Below, piece by piece: positions 58,734 to 64,000 of a stretch of DNA of 64,000 nucleotides. Source of the DNA: Lentisalinibacter salinarum (lineage in GTDB: Bacteria; Pseudomonadota; Gammaproteobacteria; Steroidobacterales; Woeseiaceae). The stretch lies in NCBI RefSeq assembly GCF_040706555.1, contig NZ_JAPDRH010000003.1, positions 992,001 through 1,056,000 of the forward strand, given 5' to 3'. Below the pieces are notes generated by a model that was not told the origin of the DNA, made no database searches, and saw nothing but the letters and a program-made list of their open reading frames with translations. Made by a program: the position numbers and the translations under genes. Positions within the stretch are counted from its first letter, which is position 1. Every line of letters starts with the position of its first letter.

Positions 58734-58874
58734 CGCTCCCCCTGAGCTCGACGACGGTCCCGGGTGACGGGCATCCGTGCGGGTCGGACCCATCTAATTA
58801 ATGCAGCGCGGGGACCGCGTCAAGCGCGGGATGCGGGGGGAGCCGGCGTTTGAGGTGACCGCGGGGCCGGCGTC

Positions 58875-59045
58875 TCAGTCCTTGCCGCCGCGGAACAGGC
58901 GCAGCAGCCGGGCGCCCAGGGACTCGCCGAAACCGTCGATATCCATGTCACGCGGGGCGTCCATGGGCCGCTCGCGCAGGCTTCTGGCGAATTCCAGTGC
59001 GGCCGGATCCAGCTCGGATTCTGTGTAGGTGCGTTCGAAGTCCAT
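58875..59045 (-). CDS. Small hypothetical protein, 56 residues
   Basis: Starts at ATG 59045 with AAGGTG about 9 nt before; GTG at 59057 is in frame too. Begins DFERTYTESELDPAALEF, ends LGARLLRLFRGGKD. Soluble, mixed charge. Not a recognised family. It is flanked by gaps on both sides, and has a plausible ribosome-binding site, so I keep it with modest confidence. Confidence 0.45.
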   Translation of the reverse strand: MDFERTYTESELDPAALEFARSLRERPMDAPRDMDIDGFGESLGARLLRLFRGGKD

Positions 59046-59162
59046 GATCAGTGCCACCTTTGCTGACAGTGGCCACGGAGATTAGCCGGACGCGCAAAGT
59101 ATTGCAGTGACGCCTTTCACAGAGCGGGGTGCGAGGCCGGCCGGCTGCCGGCGGCGGCTGGC

Positions 59163-60608
59163 TCAGCTCGTGCCGCCCACCGTGATGCGGTCGACCTTCA
59201 GGGTGGGCTGGCCGACGCCGACCGGCACCGACTGGCCCTCCTTGCCGCAGACCCCGACGCCCGTGTCCAGCTTGAGGTCGTTGCCCACCATGGACACCCG
59301 GGTCAGCACGTCCGGGCCGTTGCCGATCAGGGTGGCGCCCTTGACCGGCGCGCCGATGCGGCCCTTCTCGATCAGGTAGGCCTCGCTGGCGGAGAACACG
59401 AACTTGCCCGACGTGATATCGACCTGCCCGCCGCCGAAACTGGGTGCATACAGTCCGTATTCCACCGACTCGATGATCTCGCCCGGATCGTGCGGGCCCG
59501 CGAGCATGTAGGTATTGGTCATGCGCGGCATGGGCAGATGGGCGAAGGACTCGCGGCGCCCGTTGCCGGTCGGCGCGACACCCATCAGACGCGCGTTCAT
59601 CTTGTCCTGCATGTAGCCTTTTAGCCGACCGTTCTCGATCAGCACCGTGCAGGACGACGGCGTGCCCTCGTCGTCGATCGTCAGCGAGCCCCGCCGCCCC
59701 GGCAGCGTGCCGTCGTCGACGATGGTGCAGAGCTCGGAGGCGACCTGTTCGCCGATGCGCCCGGAGAAGGCGGAAGTGCCCTTGCGATTGAAGTCGCCCT
59801 CCAGGCCGTGGCCGATGGCCTCGTGCAGAAGCACGCCCGGCCAGCCCGGCCCCAGTACCACCGGCATGCTGCCGGCCGGCGCCGGCACCGCCTCGAGCTG
59901 CACCAGCGCCTGGCGCACCGCCTCCCGGGCGTAATCCATGACCCGGTCATTCTCCAGGAAGAAGGTGAGGTCCGTACGGCCGCCGCCGCCACTGTAGCCC
60001 TGCTCCCGGCGGCCGTTCTGCTCCACGATGACGTGGACGTTGCAGCGGACCAGCGGGCGGGAATCGGCGCCCATCGTGCCGTCGCTGCCGACGATCATCA
60101 CCAGATCGTGGGAGGCGACCAGGCTCACCACCACCTCCTTCACCCGGCTGTCGAGCGCACGGGTCTCGCGGTCGACGCGGCGCAGGAGTTCCGTCTTCTC
60201 CTCGTCGCCGAGGCTCGACACCGGATCGGCCGCGGAATAGAGCGCCGGCGGCTGGCTGCGGCTCCAGGCCTGCACCCGCGCGTCACCGCCGCCCGCGGCG
60301 ATGGCGCGCGCGGCATCGGCGGCCTGTTCCAGCGCCGGCAGCACCAGTTCGTCGGAATACGCGAAACCGGTCTTGTCGCCGTAGATCGCGCGCACGCCCA
60401 CGCCCTGCTCCTGGCTGTAGCTGCCTTCGCGGACGATGCCGTCCTCGAGGCTCCAGCCCTCGAAACGGGAGCTCTGGAAATACAGGTCGGCCGCATCGAT
60501 GGACCGCCGCATGATGGCGCCGAGCGTCCGGCTCAGGTGGCCCTCATCGAGGCCGGCGGGGTCCAGCAGTTCCGTCTGCGCCGTCTCCAGCGCGTTCGTT
60601 TCGGTCAC
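59163..60608 (-). CDS. tldD: TldD metalloprotease
   Basis: 481 residues, GTG start. The catalytic subunit of the TldD/PmbA protease; the zinc site is HEAIGHGLEGD, the HExxxH motif characteristic of this family. Other blocks: FAYSDELVLPALEQAADAAR, GYSGGGGRTDLTFFLEN, GRRGSLTIDDEGTPS, LIEKGRIGAPVKGATLIGNG. It follows yhdP, the usual gammaproteobacterial order. Confidence 0.96.
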   Translation of the reverse strand: MTETNALETAQTELLDPAGLDEGHLSRTLGAIMRRSIDAADLYFQSSRFEGWSLEDGIVREGSYSQEQGVGVRAIYGDKTGFAYSDELVLPALEQAADAARAIAAGGGDARVQAWSRSQPPALYSAADPVSSLGDEEKTELLRRVDRETRALDSRVKEVVVSLVASHDLVMIVGSDGTMGADSRPLVRCNVHVIVEQNGRREQGYSGGGGRTDLTFFLENDRVMDYAREAVRQALVQLEAVPAPAGSMPVVLGPGWPGVLLHEAIGHGLEGDFNRKGTSAFSGRIGEQVASELCTIVDDGTLPGRRGSLTIDDEGTPSSCTVLIENGRLKGYMQDKMNARLMGVAPTGNGRRESFAHLPMPRMTNTYMLAGPHDPGEIIESVEYGLYAPSFGGGQVDITSGKFVFSASEAYLIEKGRIGAPVKGATLIGNGPDVLTRVSMVGNDLKLDTGVGVCGKEGQSVPVGVGQPTLKVDRITVGGTS

Positions 60609-60627
60609 AGCGAAAATCTCCGTTCGG

Positions 60628-60685
60628 GCCTGGGCGCGCGCCCAGGCACCGTCGTTTCCGGTAGCCGTCTATCCTATCAGACGGC
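60628..60685 (-). terminator. Two hairpins between yhdP and tldD
   Basis: GCCTGGGCGCGCGCCCAGGC (60628-60647) is a perfect 20-bp palindrome; GCCGTCT/AGACGGC (60664-60670/60679-60685) is an 8-nt-loop hairpin 5 bp after the yhdP stop. No strong T-run follows. They may attenuate readthrough into tldD or cap the yhdP mRNA. Confidence 0.4.
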
Positions 60686-60690
60686 CGCGC

Positions 60691-63600
60691 TCACTCGCCC
60701 TGGTTCAGGCAACCGGCCAGCTCGCTGGTGGCCCCGAAACGGCGCGCATCCGTGCGCTCGATGGTCGGATCGTCGAAGTCGCCGCTCACCTGGTAATAGG
60801 CCTGGCCGAGCTCCTGCAGGGGCTTCTTGAAGATCTGGGAGAACAGCAGCAGCGCTGCCGCGGCCGGGGGACCGCCGACGACGGCGCCGACCGCGGGCAG
60901 GCTGCTGCCGACGTCGGCACTGACGAGCGCCGTCTGGTTGTAGTCGCGCTGGGCCAGCCCGGCACGGCCGACCACGCCGATATCCGCCACCGAGCCTTCC
61001 AGGGTCAGGTCGCAGGTATAGGCATCGCCGTTGACGATCCGGAACGTACCCTCGATCTTGTCGAAGCCGAGGCCCTTGTTGAACACGTCACGGAAGTCCA
61101 GCGACAGGCGGCGGGGCAGCGCCGCCACCGACAGCAATCCGAACACCCGGCCCGCGCCGGGATCCACCTCGTCCAGCTGGCCGTTCACGATACGCATGGA
61201 GACGTCGCCGTCCAGCTCCTCGAGAAACTCGCTGCGCGGCGGACCCGAGATCGACAGGTCCAGGGTGACGGTGGCCTCCTCGGCATCGATGCCCGGGAAA
61301 TAACCGAGCGCGCTCAGCGTCTCCTTCACGTCGGTGCTCTCGAGGCGCCCGGAAAGGCCGGCACGCTGACCCGCCGGATCCGTGAGGTCCACCCGCCAAC
61401 CGGCGCCGCCGGTGAACTCGAAGGTCGCCGCACTCGCAGTGAGGTCGTCGCTCTCGATGCCGGTCTCGGTCTTGCGGAAAGTGGCCGCCACCGCGCCGAA
61501 ACCCCGCTCGCCGAGGCGGAAGTCGGCGATGCGTACGTCCAGCGGCGGATACTGGGCCGGGCTGCCGGGATCGCCGGCTTCCGGGTCGGCCTCGACGAGG
61601 TGCAGGCGCTCCATGTCCAGCACCAGCGGCCGCCCGCCGGCGAGGTCGGCCGGGACGATGACCGAGCCCGCGGCCGTCGGTCCTTCCACCTGCACCAGCC
61701 AGTCGCTGGGATTGCGCTCCATCTCCAGGTCGACGTTGCGGGCGCGCTGGCCGAAGGCGTAGAGATCGCCGACGGTCACGTCCGCGGCGCGGATCATCCC
61801 GCCTGGCGCGGCTTCTCCCGCCGTGGCGCGGTCCAGCCAGTCGCCGAGCCGCAGCCGCTCGAGGCTGCCCGTGAGGTAAAGACCTGATCCGGTCGGCAGC
61901 GACGGCAGGCCCGGTCCCAGGTGGATATTGCCGCGGCCGAGGCGCCAGCCGTCGGCTTCCCGGCCGACCTCGGCGATCCACTTGGCCGTCTGGCCGTAGA
62001 AACCGGTGATCCCGAGCAGGCCCGGTTCCGTAAACGCGATCTCGAAACTGAACGGCCAGGACTCCTCCGCCGTCTTCGCGACGGGTTCCGGCAGACTCAC
62101 GCTCATCCCTTCCAGGCGGGACTCCACCCGGATCGTGACCGGCGGGCCGTCCGCCAGTCCTGCCTTCGGAAAGCGTACCGTGGCCTGATAGTCGGTCTCA
62201 CCCGCGATATCGCCGGCCAGTGGAAGACCTGCCTCCTGCACCAGCGCCTCCGCGCTGATGCGGCTCTCGGCCAATGCGATCGCCGCGACGTCGCTGCTGG
62301 CCTCGCCGGCCGAGGTCAGCTCGATCTGCACCGGGCTGCCGAGGAAGTCGGCCTCGATATCCCGTCCCTCGACGCCGGAGCGAGTGATGCGGGCCGTGCC
62401 GGCGACTGCCGTGAGAGGATGCGGGAATCCGGCCAGGGAGAGCCGCCCGTCCGTCGTGCTGACGGCCGCCGCCACCGTGTAGTCCTCTATCCGGGTCACC
62501 GGGATGGTGAAGTCTAGATCCACGTTCGCGGGCCCCGCGGCGGTCACGTCGGCGAGGCGGCCGCCGAACAGCCCCGAGATAGGCGATGCCTCGGCGTAAT
62601 CCACCACGTTCGCGAGGGTACCCGCGGCTGCGCCGCGCACCTCCAGCACGCCTTTGCGCAGGTCCTCGATGGCGGCGTAGACATCCTCGATGGCGGCGCC
62701 CATCGTGACCGCGGAGTTCTCCGTGCTCGAGAGACGCATCCCGTCCAGAACCACTTCGCCGTCGAGCTGCTCGATATCCGGCCACTGCAGCGCGAAACGC
62801 ATGACGGCATCGCGGATGCTGGTCCGGGCGCGGAACACGCCCTCCCCGTCGTCGAACGGAAAGTCGGCGAGCGCGCCGTCGAACCGCACCGTACCCCGCT
62901 CCGCCCGGCCCGCCACGAGGGCCTTCTCCACCCATTCCACCGCGAGGCGCGGCATCACCCGCACGGGGAGATAGCGGGGCGTGCGCGAGAGATCGGTGAG
63001 CCGCCACTCGCCGGTGAAATCCAGCCGCGGCGATGAGGCCTCCGGGCCGCCGGGCAGATCCAGCTCGAAGCTGCTCTCCGTGGCGAGCCATTCGTCTTCC
63101 AGGATAAACCGGTCGCACAGCACGGTGAGTCCGCTGCCGGTGCCGCGCCAGACCACCGTGGCATCAGCCCGGGTGAAGTCGATCGGCGCCGCCAGAACCT
63201 CCGGTGCTTCCAGGACCAGTGCCCGGCTGTCGAGTACCAGGCGGCCGTTGGACTCGTCGGCCCGCACGCTGCCCGAGACGCCGCGGACGCCGGGGATCGA
63301 GTCGTGCGGCGCGACGCCGGCATCGCGCAGTTCGGCCTCCAGCGAATAGGTCAGCGGCGCCCCCTCGGGCAGGCCGTCGACGCGCAGACGCAGCGACACG
63401 AGATCGCCGCTGGGTTTGTAATCGGCATAGGGCTGCGCCACGGCGGCGGGCAGCCAGGCCGCGAAGGGCCGGATGTCGTCCATGGAGAGGAAGCCGGACT
63501 GGATCTCGAGTGCCGTGAGTCGCGAGTCGCCGTCGGTCTCCGCCGAGACCTGGACGAAGCTGTCCGGCCGCAGCGTGTCGCCGCGCTCGATCCTGAGATC

Positions 63601-64000
63601 GTTCACGGCCGCCAGCCAGCCGCCGTCGTTCAGCGCCCACTCCAGCCGGGCGCTCAGGTCGTAGGGCGGCGGTGGCGGCGCGTCAGCGGCAGCCGCCGGC
63701 GCGAGCCCACGCGCCGCCAGCGTGGCCCCCGCCCTGCGCAGCAGCCCGTTGCGAAACCGGGACCAGATCTCGACGTCGGCAATGCCGGCCGCCGGCGCCG
63801 GCCACTGCTCGGGAAGGATGGAGGCCAGCCGGCCCAGGTCCAGCTCGCTGGCTTCGACATTCACGTCCCAGACCGGCGTATCGCCTTGCCGCCCTGCCCG
63901 GCGCGTGGCGAGGACGCGCAGCGCACTGCCCAGTTCGCTGCCGGGCTCGAGCCGGGCCTCCAACTCCTGGTCTTCGCCGGAACGGTTCCACTCGAGGCTG
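60691..64000 (-). CDS. yhdP: YhdP, AsmA-like inter-membrane lipid transport protein (partial)
   Basis: At least 1103 residues shown; the frame remains open to base 64000, so the N-terminus is outside the window. A long beta-rich AsmA-like/DUF3971 protein (for example LRIERGDTLRPDSFVQVSAET, GLLGITGFYGQTAKW, ISGPPRSEFLEELDGDVSM). The C-terminal block SADVGSSLPAVGAVVGGPPA followed by LLLFSQIFKKPLQE is the YhdP signature. YhdP, with TamB and YdbH, moves phospholipids to the outer membrane. Next to tldD as expected. Confidence 0.93.
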   Translation of the reverse strand, partial: SLEWNRSGEDQELEARLEPGSELGSALRVLATRRAGRQGDTPVWDVNVEASELDLGRLASILPEQWPAPAAGIADVEIWSRFRNGLLRRAGATLAARGLAPAAAADAPPPPPYDLSARLEWALNDGGWLAAVNDLRIERGDTLRPDSFVQVSAETDGDSRLTALEIQSGFLSMDDIRPFAAWLPAAVAQPYADYKPSGDLVSLRLRVDGLPEGAPLTYSLEAELRDAGVAPHDSIPGVRGVSGSVRADESNGRLVLDSRALVLEAPEVLAAPIDFTRADATVVWRGTGSGLTVLCDRFILEDEWLATESSFELDLPGGPEASSPRLDFTGEWRLTDLSRTPRYLPVRVMPRLAVEWVEKALVAGRAERGTVRFDGALADFPFDDGEGVFRARTSIRDAVMRFALQWPDIEQLDGEVVLDGMRLSSTENSAVTMGAAIEDVYAAIEDLRKGVLEVRGAAAGTLANVVDYAEASPISGLFGGRLADVTAAGPANVDLDFTIPVTRIEDYTVAAAVSTTDGRLSLAGFPHPLTAVAGTARITRSGVEGRDIEADFLGSPVQIELTSAGEASSDVAAIALAESRISAEALVQEAGLPLAGDIAGETDYQATVRFPKAGLADGPPVTIRVESRLEGMSVSLPEPVAKTAEESWPFSFEIAFTEPGLLGITGFYGQTAKWIAEVGREADGWRLGRGNIHLGPGLPSLPTGSGLYLTGSLERLRLGDWLDRATAGEAAPGGMIRAADVTVGDLYAFGQRARNVDLEMERNPSDWLVQVEGPTAAGSVIVPADLAGGRPLVLDMERLHLVEADPEAGDPGSPAQYPPLDVRIADFRLGERGFGAVAATFRKTETGIESDDLTASAATFEFTGGAGWRVDLTDPAGQRAGLSGRLESTDVKETLSALGYFPGIDAEEATVTLDLSISGPPRSEFLEELDGDVSMRIVNGQLDEVDPGAGRVFGLLSVAALPRRLSLDFRDVFNKGLGFDKIEGTFRIVNGDAYTCDLTLEGSVADIGVVGRAGLAQRDYNQTALVSADVGSSLPAVGAVVGGPPAAAALLLFSQIFKKPLQELGQAYYQVSGDFDDPTIERTDARRFGATSELAGCLNQGE

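Overview
This 64 kb window is dense, high-GC bacterial chromosome (about two-thirds G+C by eye). The gene content points to a gammaproteobacterium: lptD-surA-pdxA-rsmA-apaG-apaH, ygfB-pepP-ubiH-ubiI, zapA-6S RNA-ygfA, rplM-rpsI and yhdP-tldD are all typical gammaproteobacterial neighbourhoods. The Coq7-type quinone hydroxylase, MurU/AmgK recycling, the lower kynurenine pathway, phenylalanine hydroxylase and REP-type palindromes starting with GTAGGAG suggest a lineage near Chromatiales/Ectothiorhodospiraceae, Xanthomonadales or Pseudomonas rather than an enteric. I cannot name the species. No phage, transposase or CRISPR array is visible. REGION BY REGION: 1-6481 is a cell-wall/lipoate block (mrdA end, rodA, mltB, rlpA, dacA, D-amino acid transaminase, ybeD, lipB). 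6537-8221 is the reverse-strand amgK-murU pair, divergent from the outer-membrane biogenesis and housekeeping operon lptD to apaH (8349-14994). 15004-19690 is a lower kynurenine cluster (RidA-type deaminase, 3-hydroxyanthranilate dioxygenase, ACMS decarboxylase, kynureninase, kynurenine monooxygenase). 19650-21813 holds lgt-thyA-folA on the reverse strand. 21903-28614 has a DUF255 protein, a repeat-rich intergenic stretch, a SLOG/YpsA-like protein, an M23-like protein and a double HtrA-like protein. 28736-33908 is the glycine cleavage operon, led by a tandem glycine riboswitch and carrying tpx between gcvPA and gcvPB. 33971-37913 has an Lrp-type regulator, phhA, a REP inverted pair, and an ATP-grasp/inactive-transglutaminase pair. 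37930-43920 covers ubiI-ubiH-pepP-ygfB and, divergently, a ZapB-like gene, zapA, 6S RNA and ygfA. 44091-49765 includes a lysine-rich histone-like protein, rpiA, tRNA-Gln, rpsI/rplM, a DUF481 protein, coq7, crp and rpe. 49836-64000 carries djlA, purC, a BtuF-like protein, yihY, pmbA, purEK, an AAA-FHA protein, two small proteins, tldD and yhdP (cut by the window end). HOW IT WORKS TOGETHER: peptidoglycan synthesis, trimming and recycling genes cluster at the left end. LipB makes the octanoyl groups needed by GcvH. PurE/K/C share purine synthesis, and TldD/PmbA are partner peptidases now about 4 kb apart on the same strand. MOST NOTEWORTHY: (1) five genes with a -10-like hexamer exactly 6 nt upstream of the start codon and no Shine-Dalgarno, suggesting common leaderless mRNAs; (2) a perfect 60-bp direct repeat of the tRNA-Gln 3' end plus its terminator, like a relic attachment-site pair; (3) a REP inverted pair that supplies the stop codon of the ATP-grasp gene; (4) a double HtrA-like protein whose second domain lost the whole catalytic triad, overlapping an M23-like gene with a displaced zinc-ligand histidine; (5) thiol peroxidase inside the glycine cleavage operon. 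Everything is read from sequence by eye; no database search was run.
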